Below, one piece after another: positions 34,609 through 43,904 of a stretch of DNA of 52,235 nucleotides (position 1 is the stretch's first letter; each line of letters starts with the position of its first letter). Origin of the DNA: Hyphomicrobiales bacterium (GTDB taxonomy: Bacteria > Pseudomonadota > Alphaproteobacteria > Rhizobiales > Beijerinckiaceae); assembly GCA_019247605.1 (NCBI GenBank), contig JAFBAS010000037.1, positions 1-52,235 on the forward strand, given 5' to 3'. The notes under the pieces were generated by a model, which was not told the DNA's origin, searched no databases, and saw only the letters and a program-made list of their open reading frames with translations. The translations under genes and the position numbers were made by a program.

Positions 34609-35520
34609 TTACAGCAGCGGCGAACGTGAGATCGCGACATCGCAGACGTCGTGGCGGCCCATGCCGAGGCGATCGATCATTTCAGCCTTGTTCTTGCACA
34701 CCAGGCTGCCGTCCGCCTCGATCTTTGAAAAATGCGTAAATCCGAGATCGGCGAGGTAGTCGAGACCTTCGAGCACATCGCCATAGGCGGGCATGTTGTA
34801 GGCTCCCCATTCCATGACGATCCTTGCGCCAGGCGAACGAGAGAGCAGCTCGCGCGCGCCGCGAAGCGCTGCCAGCTCACAGCCCTCGATATCCATTCTG
34901 ATCAGGTCGACGCCCGCAAGCTCGCGGCTCACGCTGTCGAGCGTTTCGGCCTGCACCGGATAGCGTTTCCAGTGCTTCAGGTTGGGATCGTCGTACCAAC
35001 TCGGCCGGGCGACGGCACCAGCGCCGAGATACTCTTCGGGCACAAAGATGTCGACAGCTTGCGCTCGATCCATTGCGGCGCATTCAATGACGCTGACGTT
35101 GCGAAAGCGGTTGAGCGCGACCGTGCCGCGCAGGAGGTCCGCCGTGACCGGATTGGCCTCTACGGCAAGCACATGTTTTGCAAGGCGCGCCAGGACGGCC
35201 GTGTGGTAACCGATATTGGCCCCCACGTCGATTGCGATCGAATCAGGGCCAACGAGGCGACGACAAAGCGCCTCCACATGGGACTCCCAGCAGCCCGTTC
35301 GCCTGATCACCTGACCGAGCGATGTGTCGCGCTCATCCATGCAGATCAGGTTGCCGTTTGTCGCGCGCACGACACCAAGGTGACCGCCCAAATCCCAAAA
35401 GAATGGTTCCGAACTTGAAGATGCGGGTTCAAGCGACTGAAGCTTCGCCAGCGTTTCGGTTCGCACGAGCTGAAAACCGCAACGGCGCAGGAGGCGATTT
35501 GTCGAGTAGGCAAGCCCCAT
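34609..35520 (-). CDS. FkbM-family methyltransferase
   Basis: Encodes 303 aa from the ATG at 35520; an upstream start at 35601 is possible. SAM-binding motif I AIDVGANIGYHTAVLARL, motif II acidic VLAVEANP, and the FkbM-type VDLIRMDIEGCELAALRGA followed by ARIVMEWG. FkbM methyltransferases O-methylate sugars or polyketides, often in surface polysaccharide synthesis. It faces away from a second methyltransferase at 35868. Weak ribosome-binding site. Confidence 0.9.
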   Translation of the reverse strand: MGLAYSTNRLLRRCGFQLVRTETLAKLQSLEPASSSSEPFFWDLGGHLGVVRATNGNLICMDERDTSLGQVIRRTGCWESHVEALCRRLVGPDSIAIDVGANIGYHTAVLARLAKHVLAVEANPVTADLLRGTVALNRFRNVSVIECAAMDRAQAVDIFVPEEYLGAGAVARPSWYDDPNLKHWKRYPVQAETLDSVSRELAGVDLIRMDIEGCELAALRGARELLSRSPGARIVMEWGAYNMPAYGDVLEGLDYLADLGFTHFSKIEADGSLVCKNKAEMIDRLGMGRHDVCDVAISRSPLL

Positions 35521-35867
35521 GGGAAAACGATAGCAGATGTTATGATCGCGATATACTGGGAGAAGACGGAAACTCCACAGGTTGCCGGATGGGCTCGGCA
35601 TCGTCCGCGTGTGCGTGGGGTCGTGTCGTGCGCAAACAGGCGCGGTGCGAATTTTTTTCGATGAGGTGGGTTCCCCATCATCGACGCTGGGCCAGCGGCT
35701 TCAGTGGGAAACCGGCTACGGGAAAAATCGCGCGCTCGCTCGCGAGTGGGCACATGCGGAACGCGTACATTGCCACCGACGAATGCCAGGCGCATTCTCA
35801 TCCTTCTGCAGATGAGACGAACGATAGATCTCCGATCTCTTCCAAATACCGCGCGGGACCTGAAACG
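35521..35867. other. divergent intergenic region between two methyltransferases
   Basis: No supportable gene is seen in these 347 nt. A TATACT hexamer at about 35552 could be a -10 box. Frames that cross the region continue the neighbouring genes without protein-like composition. No hairpin with a T-run is apparent. Confidence 0.45.
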
Positions 35868-37022
35868 ATGATCCCATTCCAGTTGCATCGGAAAATTCCA
35901 CTCCTGCGACGGCCATTCCATCAGCGAGATGTTGCTCTTCGCGAAAGGGACGAGCTCGCCACAAAACTGCAGCGGACGGAGAAGGAGCTTTTTAAAACGG
36001 CGCTCGAAAGAAACCACTTTCAAGGTCAAGTTGCCGAATTTGCGAAGAAGGAAGGGCCCACATGTCCGATCGAATACGGAGTGGATCGGTATTGGTGCGA
36101 TGCCAGCGGCATTTACATGGAAGGATGGGTGGACCAAAGCAATGCGCCGGTAACTTCGTTGCGACTCGAAGCGGGAGAGAACGCGGTAGAAATAGGGACT
36201 TTTTTGCAGGGCCGTAATTTTCACGCCTATTTGCCCCGGAACCCGACAACGCCGATTTTCGTGACCATCGTGGCTTCCGATCAATCTTGGCGGTGCCCCA
36301 TCGTACTGCCCGCAGGACCACTTTCGTCCCCTCCATGGTCGCATGAGCGCCCCGCCGCATTTCAGCAAAGATTGTTTGCCGCCCAGCAGCTCGCCTTCGA
36401 TACGGTCGTCGGCTTCGGCAACTTGGAAGGCCGGGTGGTTTGCGAAGTGGGATCGCGAAGCGTAGCGCCCGATTCGGCAACGAAGCGTTCGTTGTTCCCG
36501 AGAGCAGAGCGTTACGTCGGTGTTGACATACACCGTGCCCCAAACGTGGACGTTGTGGGTGACGCCCATTTCCTTCACGAGATGCTTGGTGAGGCAAGCG
36601 CGGACCTCGTCTTCTCAGGAGCGGTCCTGGAGCACCTGTCATATCCGTGGCTGTTTTCCGCGGCAGTCAACCGGACGTTGAAGCGCGGGGGCATGACTTT
36701 TCATGCCACGCACCAGACATGGCCGCTTCACGAGGAACCGAACGATTTCTGGAGATTCTCGGACGAAGCGCTGAAAATATTGTTCGGCCCAGAAGCTGGC
36801 TTTAGGGTGCTGTCGAGCGGCATGCACAATCAAAGCTTCACCTGTGCCGAAGAGCGAACGGGAGAGTTTGCGAGGCTTCCTTTCTTCGCCTGCTACACTC
36901 ACGTGTTCATCCTCGCGGAAAAGACGCGCGATCTCGACGAGGATTCGGTCAGATGGCCAGTGTCGCCCGGAAGGTCGAGATCACGATCGGGTCGATATCC
37001 TTCTCCCGCGCCGAGAACTTAG
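35868..37022 (+). CDS. SAM-dependent methyltransferase, class I, with N-terminal coiled coil
   Basis: Encodes 384 aa from the ATG at 35868 (MIPFQLHRKIPLLRRP). The frame is open further upstream but with no protein-like pattern. Residues 20-60 are a coiled coil (RDVALRERDELATKLQRTEK). A beta-rich middle domain (YGVDRYWCDASGIYMEGWVD) follows, then a methyltransferase domain: GRVVCEVGSRSVAPDSATK, YVGVDIHRAPNVDVVGDAH, ADLVFSGAVLEHLSYPW. The last 25 residues are Arg/Ser/Pro-rich, so the 3' end may be frameshifted or extended. Probably modifies a surface glycan, by analogy with the FkbM neighbour. Confidence 0.85.
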   Translation: MIPFQLHRKIPLLRRPFHQRDVALRERDELATKLQRTEKELFKTALERNHFQGQVAEFAKKEGPTCPIEYGVDRYWCDASGIYMEGWVDQSNAPVTSLRLEAGENAVEIGTFLQGRNFHAYLPRNPTTPIFVTIVASDQSWRCPIVLPAGPLSSPPWSHERPAAFQQRLFAAQQLAFDTVVGFGNLEGRVVCEVGSRSVAPDSATKRSLFPRAERYVGVDIHRAPNVDVVGDAHFLHEMLGEASADLVFSGAVLEHLSYPWLFSAAVNRTLKRGGMTFHATHQTWPLHEEPNDFWRFSDEALKILFGPEAGFRVLSSGMHNQSFTCAEERTGEFARLPFFACYTHVFILAEKTRDLDEDSVRWPVSPGRSRSRSGRYPSPAPRT

Positions 37023-37087
37023 TTGTCCGGAAGTTTTCGCACGGGCTCGCACGGGCTCGCCGGCTCGCTAGCGCATGCCTGGGGCAT

Positions 37088-37792
37088 TCAACCGAGCGCC
37101 GGGAAATCGAGCGCGGAAAGGGTGCCGTTCACGCAGGTCGTGACAGTGGTGCCGCTCGAATTGGTGCGCGGCACCGAGATGTAATAGCGCGGCGCCATGA
37201 AATTGTTGTCGGAGAGGTGGATGGTGCCGGTCACCACGTATCCCATCACCGGCGTGTAGGGGAAATATGCCTGGCCAAGGATCAGGGACCCGTTGGCGGT
37301 GCGCACGTTGTTCGGAACGAGGGTCGTCGAAAGGTTGGTCTTGCAATCAGGATGCAGCGCCGTGACGTTTGGGCCTTGAGCATTGCTCCACACCACGTAA
37401 GCGTTCGGGGGATTGGAGCTGTCGAACACAATGCTCGAGAGCACCATCCCGGCCTGCGTGTAATCATAAGGAGCGAGCACCGCGGCCGCGGCGTTGAAAA
37501 TGGCGTTGACGTCCGTGTCCAGCAAAGGCTTGTTCGTCTCCGCGGTGACGTTCGCAAGAGTAAGCGAAAGATTGCCGAGCTTGTGATCGACCGTCACGCC
37601 CGAACCGATCTCGATCGAGCCGATATAAGCGACCAGCATGACAGGCAAAACGGTTGCGAATTCGACAGCGGCCGTTGCCGATGTTTGAAGGGCAAATTCG
37701 AGTATTTTGGCCTGCAACCGTGCTCCACGCCTATGCAGCGCCTGCGCGAGCGCATGAAGCCGGCAGCGGGCGGAGATTGCCAGGGTCTTCAT
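37088..37792 (-). CDS. TadE-like pilus-associated protein
   Basis: Encodes 234 aa. The start at 37792 overlaps the previous stop by 1 nt (TGATG). One N-terminal membrane segment in TAAVEFATVLPVMLVAYIGS, the TadE-type signature with Glu at the processing-like position, is followed by a large extracytoplasmic domain with a conserved Cys pair (PDCKT, TTCVNG). TadE-like pseudopilins are minor pilins of Flp pili. Residues 1-40 are Arg-rich and precede the usual start of the motif. Confidence 0.8.
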   Translation of the reverse strand: MKTLAISARCRLHALAQALHRRGARLQAKILEFALQTSATAAVEFATVLPVMLVAYIGSIEIGSGVTVDHKLGNLSLTLANVTAETNKPLLDTDVNAIFNAAAAVLAPYDYTQAGMVLSSIVFDSSNPPNAYVVWSNAQGPNVTALHPDCKTNLSTTLVPNNVRTANGSLILGQAYFPYTPVMGYVVTGTIHLSDNNFMAPRYYISVPRTNSSGTTVTTCVNGTLSALDFPALG

Positions 37793-38376
37793 CAGAATGG
37801 CTCTGTGACAAACGAGACAGTTGAGAGAAGCATGTGGGAGGTGCTGCTTCCGGGGCTCTTCAAGCCGCTATCCCAATTGAGGCCGAGGAAACTCACAGGA
37901 AAAGACATGTAAATCGGTGTGAGCAGCGCGGCGCGTACGACGACGATTTGCCCAGGCCCCGGGTCCGAGTAGAGCGGCTGCCCGTTCGGCGTTCCCCAAT
38001 TAAAGGTGTTTCCCGAGATCGTGGGCGGCGTCAGCACGGCGTTGGCGAATGTCGAAGGCGTGCGGACATCGATTTGCAAAGTGCCTGCGTTGTAAGCGGC
38101 CGCGCAATTGAACAAGGCAAGAACGCGACTGCACAAGCCGTTCGGCCCCGTGGCGAAATTTGCCGAGGACATGGTCTGGGCATTTCCCGTCATGATGAGC
38201 CGCGCCGTATCCTCCAAGGCAGTGTCGAGCACCTGGCCGGTGAACAGGACAAGCATCGTCTGGAAGATCGCGAACAGGAGTGCGATGAACGGGATCGCGA
38301 CCAGCGAAAATTCGACCGCGACCGCGCCTCGCCCGTCGCCGCCAAACCGTCGTGCGAGGCAGGCAAATCTACTCAT
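37792..38376 (-). CDS. TadE-family minor pseudopilin
   Basis: Encodes 194 aa. N-terminal FGGDGRGAVAVEFSLVAIPFIALLF contains the TadE pattern (Gly-Ala-x-x-x-Glu-Phe before a hydrophobic helix), probably cleaved by a TadV-type prepilin peptidase. The rest is extracytoplasmic with Cys residues (GLCSRVLALFNCA). Coupled to the downstream TadE-like gene, 54 nt after the Flp pilin gene. Confidence 0.9.
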   Translation of the reverse strand: MSRFACLARRFGGDGRGAVAVEFSLVAIPFIALLFAIFQTMLVLFTGQVLDTALEDTARLIMTGNAQTMSSANFATGPNGLCSRVLALFNCAAAYNAGTLQIDVRTPSTFANAVLTPPTISGNTFNWGTPNGQPLYSDPGPGQIVVVRAALLTPIYMSFPVSFLGLNWDSGLKSPGSSTSHMLLSTVSFVTEPF

Positions 38377-38430
38377 GCAGGGCCGCCTCCTCTCCGGCTC
38401 TTCATTTGGGAAACCGCGTCTCGCGGATGA

Positions 38431-38634
38431 TTAGTTATTGGCGGTCGAAAGGGCGGTGCTCACGGTGGTGAAGGTTTTCGTCAGCTGTGTTCCGACCGCC
38501 GTCAACGCGGCGACGATGACCACGGAGATCAGCGCGGCGATGAGCCCGTATTCGATGGCCGTGGCACCTCGCTCGTCGCGAATGAAAGCGGCCGGCAAGC
38601 CACGCTTCGTGGAAGAAAGATGTGAGGTCTTCAT
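38431..38634 (-). CDS. flp: Flp/Fap-type pilin
   Basis: Encodes 67 aa from the ATG at 38634 with a strong AAGGAG box. Leader residues 1-23 end RDERG, and mature pilin would begin ATAIEYGLIAALISVVIV, which is the Flp signature with Glu28-Tyr29. It is the major subunit of Flp adhesion pili. It lies between the vWA TadG-like gene and the TadE genes. No TadA ATPase, TadBC or secretin is in the window. Confidence 0.95.
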   Translation of the reverse strand: MKTSHLSSTKRGLPAAFIRDERGATAIEYGLIAALISVVIVAALTAVGTQLTKTFTTVSTALSTANN

Positions 38635-38833
38635 GGAGGCTCCTTGTTGGGTTACAGTATTCGAAATCCATTCTTCTAGAACTATAGAGTAGGTCGCTTG
38701 CAGGACCGTTAAATTAGTGAGGCAAATTGCCAATCATCGCGAAATCCCATCAAATCAGCCGTGAAAGGGCGCGTGTTTTCAACCGGGCGTCGCCGCCGTG
38801 TTTCCCGGGACGAGGCCGTGCCGAGGTCCGTAT

Positions 38834-40318
38834 TCAGTGCGTCAATAGAACGGAGTTGATCGCCGCCTTGAACATCGCCTGCATCGCTTGGCTGATGCCT
38901 TGCGATGGCGTCACCTGGAAGTAGAACCCTGGTGAGGCGCAGGCCTGGAGTGCGAGGCCGATGCCGTTGCTCCCCGGGTCTGTCGTGTTGTTCGGATTCA
39001 CGGGATTGTTGTTGTTGAGGGGACTCGCGGCGACCCACTGATTGTAGAAGCCGTTGGTGGTGACGGGTTGGTACGGCGTATAGAGGATTGCGATCTTGAC
39101 GTTACGTGGTGAATTCTTGAGCGTATCACACATCGTTCCCGGTCCAGACTTGATCATGTCGATCAGGCGGCAATTCGCGTTGACATTTCCCGTGAGCGAA
39201 TTCGCGATGTTCGGTTGGGTGTTGGGCGGCTGGTAGGAAGCTGGAGGATCGGCGGCGTCGCCGGCGCCCGAACATCCCTGGACGGGCGCGTCTTCGACAC
39301 CATCCGTCACCAGGAACAGGAAGTTTTCGGCCGTGGATGGGCTCGAGCCGTTACCGGAATTCGGGATGATGTTGTTCATGTATTGCAGAGCGGTGTCGAA
39401 CGACGTTTGTGCGTCGCGCTGGTCCCAGTAGGCGTAGGCGAGGTCGACGGCGCTCACCTCCGAAGAGACAGTGTTCATGTTCGAGGACAAGGGAGCCACG
39501 GTCTGGAAGGTGTCGCTGAAGGTGTAGACGGCCATGCTGAACTGGTTGGGCTTCGTCTCCGTGCTGGCGGCCGTCTGTGTCAATTGCTGGGTCGCAGTTC
39601 GCAACACGTCAATTCGCGTGGTCACTCCATTGAGCTTGGCCACGTGATAATTGTCGGTGAGGTCGTCGCCCGTGATCTGCCCCTTGCTGTTGAAGGTGTG
39701 TTGATGGCAGGCGAAGGCGCAGTTCGCGCGCGCGATGCTGCCGGACTTCACGTTCGGCGACGTTGTCGGCTTTTGATTCGCCGTATAGGTGATCAGATTA
39801 TTGATGTCGGTGGGTGTCGCTCCCAATCCCATCGAAGGGGAGTTGTCGAGCAACAGGTAGAAATTCACGTAAGGCGGCGCGTTGACCTGCGCCGTGGAAG
39901 TTCCCGAGATGGCAACGCTGTTGACGCCGATGAGGCCGCCGAAAAGCGTATTCACTTGACCCGTATAGTTCAGGGTCACCGACAAATTGGTCACGCTGGG
40001 CGTGACGGTGGCTTGCACCGTATTGATCTGCACGCCCTTCACGGTGGAGGTGAGCGCCACGAAATTCTGCTGCACCTGGGCCGGCGTCGGCGTCGTCACG
40101 AAGGGGTTCGAATTCTTGGCGACAGCCTGGAGGGTCGCGGCGTCCGCATCCCCGTTGAGCTTCGAGCGGATATCGGTCGCTCGTGCGTAGTCGATATAGA
40201 CGCCGACCGCGACGAGGAGAGGGATGCTGCACAAGCCGAACATCATTGCGATGTTGCCTGATTGACATTGCCCAAACTCGAGCATCGATCGCCGCAGCCA
40301 ACGATCAAACTTACGCAT
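38834..40318 (-). CDS. TadG-like pilus-assembly protein with vWA domain
   Basis: Encodes 494 aa. N-terminal TadE/G motif QCQSGNIAMMFGLCSIPLLVAVG anchors it in the membrane. A von Willebrand A domain follows: VNFYLLLDNSPSMGLGA carries the D-x-S-x-S metal site, and later SEVSAVDLAYAYWDQRDAQTS and FLFLVTDGVED fit the rest of the fold. Cys-rich loops (ANCAFACHQH; GCSGAG) suggest disulphides. It probably assists Flp pilus assembly or adhesion. It is the first gene of the cluster and has its own promoter region at 40319-40440. Confidence 0.9.
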   Translation of the reverse strand: MRKFDRWLRRSMLEFGQCQSGNIAMMFGLCSIPLLVAVGVYIDYARATDIRSKLNGDADAATLQAVAKNSNPFVTTPTPAQVQQNFVALTSTVKGVQINTVQATVTPSVTNLSVTLNYTGQVNTLFGGLIGVNSVAISGTSTAQVNAPPYVNFYLLLDNSPSMGLGATPTDINNLITYTANQKPTTSPNVKSGSIARANCAFACHQHTFNSKGQITGDDLTDNYHVAKLNGVTTRIDVLRTATQQLTQTAASTETKPNQFSMAVYTFSDTFQTVAPLSSNMNTVSSEVSAVDLAYAYWDQRDAQTSFDTALQYMNNIIPNSGNGSSPSTAENFLFLVTDGVEDAPVQGCSGAGDAADPPASYQPPNTQPNIANSLTGNVNANCRLIDMIKSGPGTMCDTLKNSPRNVKIAILYTPYQPVTTNGFYNQWVAASPLNNNNPVNPNNTTDPGSNGIGLALQACASPGFYFQVTPSQGISQAMQAMFKAAINSVLLTH

Positions 40319-40577
40319 AACTGACCACCGAACGAAACTACTTCATGATGTTGATCTCTTTCGCCTGAGAGAAACTTAAATCTCGTTAATATGCGGCTTA
40401 ATATTGTGTGAGACCATGAAAGTTTTGTCGAGCTGAAAAGAACTTACTGTCGATTGCTTTCAAAGCGCGACCGAATCCTTTGCGCGCCGTTTCCTTCCCT
40501 CCTTGCGCGAGCCTTCCCGGAGGTGACATGCGGTGCGTGACCTGAGCGCGACGGCAATTTGGGACTCCGGCACATAT

Positions 40578-41054
40578 TCAACGCGTCATGCTGACTACCA
40601 TTCCGTCGGCACCAAGCGTCAGGGCCAAGCCCCTGCGCTGAGCGCGCAGCCGCAGGACGACGCCGTGCGCGTTTACCAACCAGAGTACTCCCTGTCCGGC
40701 CGAACCCAGCGCCCAGCCCGAGCGCGCCTCGAGGTAAGCACCTTCGAAGTCGGCGAGTTGCCGCAGGCCATAGACGTTGCCGGTCGCATCGAGGCGGGAA
40801 GCGCCGAAGCCGCCGACCCCGAGACCCGCGAGCTTGAAACGATATCGCCGACCTCCAAAGCTCAACGTGCCGCCGCCGACACCCGCGCTGCCTATGAAAG
40901 CAACGCTGAGCTGATGGACCAGGACCTTTCCCACGGGCGGACCGAGAGAGGCAGGCTGCGCCAGGGCCCCCGTTGAAAATGCGCCGAGGAAAGCAACTGC
41001 GAAGACAGCCGATGCGAAGAATTTGAGAACTCGCGTTAAGAAGTGGGTGGTCAT
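40578..41054 (-). CDS. secreted protein of unknown function, glycine-rich beta domain
   Basis: Encodes 158 aa from the ATG at 41054, with a strong GAGGAGGAG box. Signal peptide at residues 1-32 (TRVLKFFASAVFAVAFLG, ending ALA). The mature part is made of short Gly-rich strands (GGGTLSFGGRRYRFKLAGL, GVGGFGASRLDATGNVYGL, HGVVLRLRAQRRGLALTLG), so it is a small beta-rich periplasmic or surface protein. I recognise this type as common in Hyphomicrobiales and Burkholderiales, but not its function. It lies between the Tad cluster and the sulfatase. Confidence 0.82.
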   Translation of the reverse strand: MTTHFLTRVLKFFASAVFAVAFLGAFSTGALAQPASLGPPVGKVLVHQLSVAFIGSAGVGGGTLSFGGRRYRFKLAGLGVGGFGASRLDATGNVYGLRQLADFEGAYLEARSGWALGSAGQGVLWLVNAHGVVLRLRAQRRGLALTLGADGMVVSMTR

Positions 41055-41261
41055 GTGTATCTCCTCCTCGATGCATCCATTTGCAAGTGAAGTCGCACGC
41101 TCGGGCGCGCGCACCTGGCCCTCTTGCGCAAGTCGGCGACGCCGAGCACCGGAGAGCTCGATGCGCTCGCCTGCGTCAGTGGAGGACGATCACGGAGTGG
41201 GGCGGTGGCGTGAAGATCAGCCCGTGCTCGAGGGGTGCTCGGCCGATCCCACCAGCCCTCC

Positions 41262-42713
41262 TCAATCGACCGCTCCCCCGATGTCAGGAAAATTCGGCGC
41301 GTGACTGAGACCCAGGCGCACCATCTCGGTCAGGAAAAGAGGTGGTGCAGATTGCTTGGCAAGATCGATCACCCAGGCCTGGAGCTCCTTCACTTTTTCG
41401 GGGTTCTGTTCCGCGAGATTCGTCTTTTCTGATGCATCCTTCGAAAGATCGAACAGCTCGACGCTCGGCGGCAGCAAGGCCGTCCATACGAGCTTCCAAT
41501 CTCCCTTGCGCACGCCGGCGCGGTAGGGCTCGACATTGTAGACCATGTCCACACGTGGAGAGGGTTTCGCCCCGCTGATCGAGGGCCATACATCGAGCCC
41601 GTCGAGCGGCTTGTTTTTTGTCAAGGCAACGCCCGCAAGACCCGCAAACGTCGGATACATGTCGACGATGTGCATCAGCTCGTTCACGACGCCGGGCTTC
41701 ACCCGGCCCGGCCAGTTGGCCAGAGCGACCACCTTCGTGCCGCCCTCGTAGACCGATCCCTTGCCGTCGCGATACGGCCCGTTATCGGGTGGCAATTCTC
41801 CTTTCACCTCCGCCTCGCCCACGAACATGTTCGACCGCGTTCCGCCATTGTCGCTGACGAACATGATGAGGGTATTCTCGCGCATCTTCCGCTTGTCCAA
41901 AGCGCTGACGAGCTTGCCGATCTGGTCGTCCATGGCCGTGATCTGGGCCGCATAGGCTCGACGCAGCGGATCGGCGATGCCACCATACATGTCGAGATAT
42001 TTCTTGGGCGCCTGATACGGCGTGTGCGGAGCCGTGAACGCAAGGTACATGAACAGAGGTGAGTTGATGTCGTGTGCATCGATGAGCCTGACCGCGTCTG
42101 CACCCAGCAACTCCGTGTCATAGCCCGGCTCCACGATCAGCTTGCCGTTGCGATACCAATCGGTGACGCCGTGCGACTGATGCTTGAAGTGGTCGATTTC
42201 GCCGATCAGCGGCCCGTAAGAGTAATCGAAGCCACGCTGGCCGGGCCAATACTTAGGCGCCGCATGACCCAGGTGCCATTTGCCCACCAGGGCCGTGTAA
42301 TAGCCGGCCTGCTTCAGCGCCTGCGGCAGTATCCATTCGTCGGTGGCGAGCCCGTATTTACCGGCCGACGGTATGACGGCCATTTGCAGTCCGTAGCGCA
42401 GCGGATAACGACCGGTCATGAAGGCGGCGCGCGTCGGCGTGCAAATCTGCTGGCAATAAAAGTTCTCGAGGCGTGCACCCGTTTCAGCCAGCGCATCGAT
42501 GTTGGGAGTTTTTATATCGGAAGCGTGAAAACCAACATCGTGCCAGCCCATATCATCGGCCAGTATGAAGATGATGTTGGGCTTTGGCCCGTCCGCGAAT
42601 ACAATTTCCGGCACGAGCCCCGCCGCGGCGGCGAGCGCGGCACCACTGGCCATCAAGAGATTACGCCGTCCGACGCCGCGACGAGGTTGCGGCGACCCGT
42701 TTGGCGAGCTCAT
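41262..42713 (-). CDS. Tat-exported arylsulfatase-family enzyme
   Basis: Encodes 483 aa from the ATG at 42713, with GGAGGGGTAGAGGA upstream; a start at 42791 gives an Arg-rich extension. Residues 1-40 are a twin-arginine signal (GVGRRNLLMASGAAL). Sulfatase motifs are complete: metal site LADDMGWHDVGF (Asp53, Asp54), the formylglycine motif CTPTR at 91-95, VGKWHLGH with Lys145 and His147, and SDNGG. It would hydrolyse a sulfate ester in the periplasm, giving sulfate or a sugar. A formylglycine-generating enzyme is needed and is not in the window. Confidence 0.93.
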   Translation of the reverse strand: MSSPNGSPQPRRGVGRRNLLMASGAALAAAAGLVPEIVFADGPKPNIIFILADDMGWHDVGFHASDIKTPNIDALAETGARLENFYCQQICTPTRAAFMTGRYPLRYGLQMAVIPSAGKYGLATDEWILPQALKQAGYYTALVGKWHLGHAAPKYWPGQRGFDYSYGPLIGEIDHFKHQSHGVTDWYRNGKLIVEPGYDTELLGADAVRLIDAHDINSPLFMYLAFTAPHTPYQAPKKYLDMYGGIADPLRRAYAAQITAMDDQIGKLVSALDKRKMRENTLIMFVSDNGGTRSNMFVGEAEVKGELPPDNGPYRDGKGSVYEGGTKVVALANWPGRVKPGVVNELMHIVDMYPTFAGLAGVALTKNKPLDGLDVWPSISGAKPSPRVDMVYNVEPYRAGVRKGDWKLVWTALLPPSVELFDLSKDASEKTNLAEQNPEKVKELQAWVIDLAKQSAPPLFLTEMVRLGLSHAPNFPDIGGAVD

Positions 42714-43370
42714 TCCTCTACCCCTCCGTCCTCGCGCCCCGATCCTTTTTTCCCTTTTCGCTTTCAGGAACGTCCCGATCACCTGAATCACTGCCCCGTT
42801 GCTGTATTTTTTACAGGTAGAAAGTTGCCTCGTGTAACCGGTCTTTTGTACGCTTTGTATAGGTAATCTGGATTACTCGCCCCGGCCTAAAAACGCGACC
42901 AATACCGTGGATCGGTGCCTTCGATTCCCACCCGGCGATTCCCGCCCGGACGAATCTGCAAATTCAAGATCGTCGGATCAAATGTATGAGAAGATCAGCC
43001 GTTCTGCGTGCATTTACTCACGCGAGGCGCGGAATAGGCGTATGACAATGTTCCTGGGCTGCGATTGGGCAAACCGGAGCTTGTAGCGATGCGTGCAATC
43101 TGGAACTGGTCGGTGAGGTTCGTCACTCGCTTGTGCCGAATATTTTCGGTAACGCCTGACTCGCTGATGAAGGACAAGCGAGGGAATTTGCCGCCTCCAT
43201 CGGGCGGCATTGGCTCCTACTGAGTGCCCGAATTGAACTGGAGGTCGAGTGGGCTCAATATACCGCGCTCGCGCTCCTTGGGGTGCGGGGGCAGAAGTGG
43301 GCCGCTGATCATCACCGGATCCGTGCGGATCGGTGGCAATGGAGGCCACAGCCATCGCAATTTGCACAAG
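42714..43370. other. long intergenic stretch beside tRNA-Val
   Basis: About 650 nt lie between the sulfatase start and the tRNA. It holds no convincing gene. Frames at 42995-43367 on the minus strand have no good start or family pattern, though the C-terminal text is weakly protein-like and they lie directly downstream of a tRNA, a usual integration site. The sulfatase promoter must be near 42780-42870, where the sequence is more AT-rich. Confidence 0.5.
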
Positions 43371-43445
<75 letters not shown>

Positions 43446-43699
43446 GCACCAGGGTGCACCGAAAGCTCGGTGCGTGCCCTGTCCTATACGCGGCAAGGGT
43501 GGGGGAAGGCAAGGACCCGCGCGGGCTGATCGCAAGCGGGAGCAGCAGGGTAGGTGGCGACGCAATTGAGCGGTTTCAGGGTCATCCGAGAGCTCGTTTC
43601 TTCGCACGCTCGGTGCGGCCGCGGGGCCGCGACCGGTCCAGCCGCGTTCGAGGAAACTTTCTCGACCCTTGGTCGTTCTAACGCGTCAAGGAGTATGCG

Positions 43700-43891
43700 A
43701 TGACCGAGAACGTCAAGGCGAGTGGTGCGCAACGCGAGTCCAACGACGTGACCAAAGAGATGCCTTATGAAATTGCGGATTTCGCACGCAAGCACGGCCT
43801 GAGCATGGTCGAAGCGCGCAGCTTGATCGAAAAACTCGGCAATGATTGCATGAAGCTCGATGAGGCCGCCAAGAAACTCAAGCGTCATTGA
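43700..43891 (+). CDS. DUF3606-family small protein
   Basis: Encodes 63 aa, with an AAGGAG box 5 nt before the ATG. The C-terminal part PYEIADFARKHGLSMVEARSLIEKLGN, ending DEAAKKLKRH, matches the short helical DUF3606 pattern. Function unknown. The next gene starts 13 nt after its stop and is probably cotranscribed. Confidence 0.85.
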   Translation: MTENVKASGAQRESNDVTKEMPYEIADFARKHGLSMVEARSLIEKLGNDCMKLDEAAKKLKRH

Positions 43892-43904
43892 GCGAGAGAT
43901 CCCG

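Noticed and set aside
36953-37912. A 319-codon plus-strand open frame over the TadE-like genes.
   Set aside because: Composition is shadow-like, and the minus-strand TadE genes carry clear motifs and coupled starts.
40340-40380. Text on the minus strand resembling the end of a glycine riboswitch (tctctcaggcgaaag).
   Set aside because: No matching 5' half (no GGAGAG or GCGCCGAAGGAGCAA element) upstream, and the following gene is a pilus protein. Probably chance.
42995-43367. Minus-strand frames just downstream of tRNA-Val as an integrase remnant.
   Set aside because: No integrase catalytic residues or attachment-site duplication could be seen.
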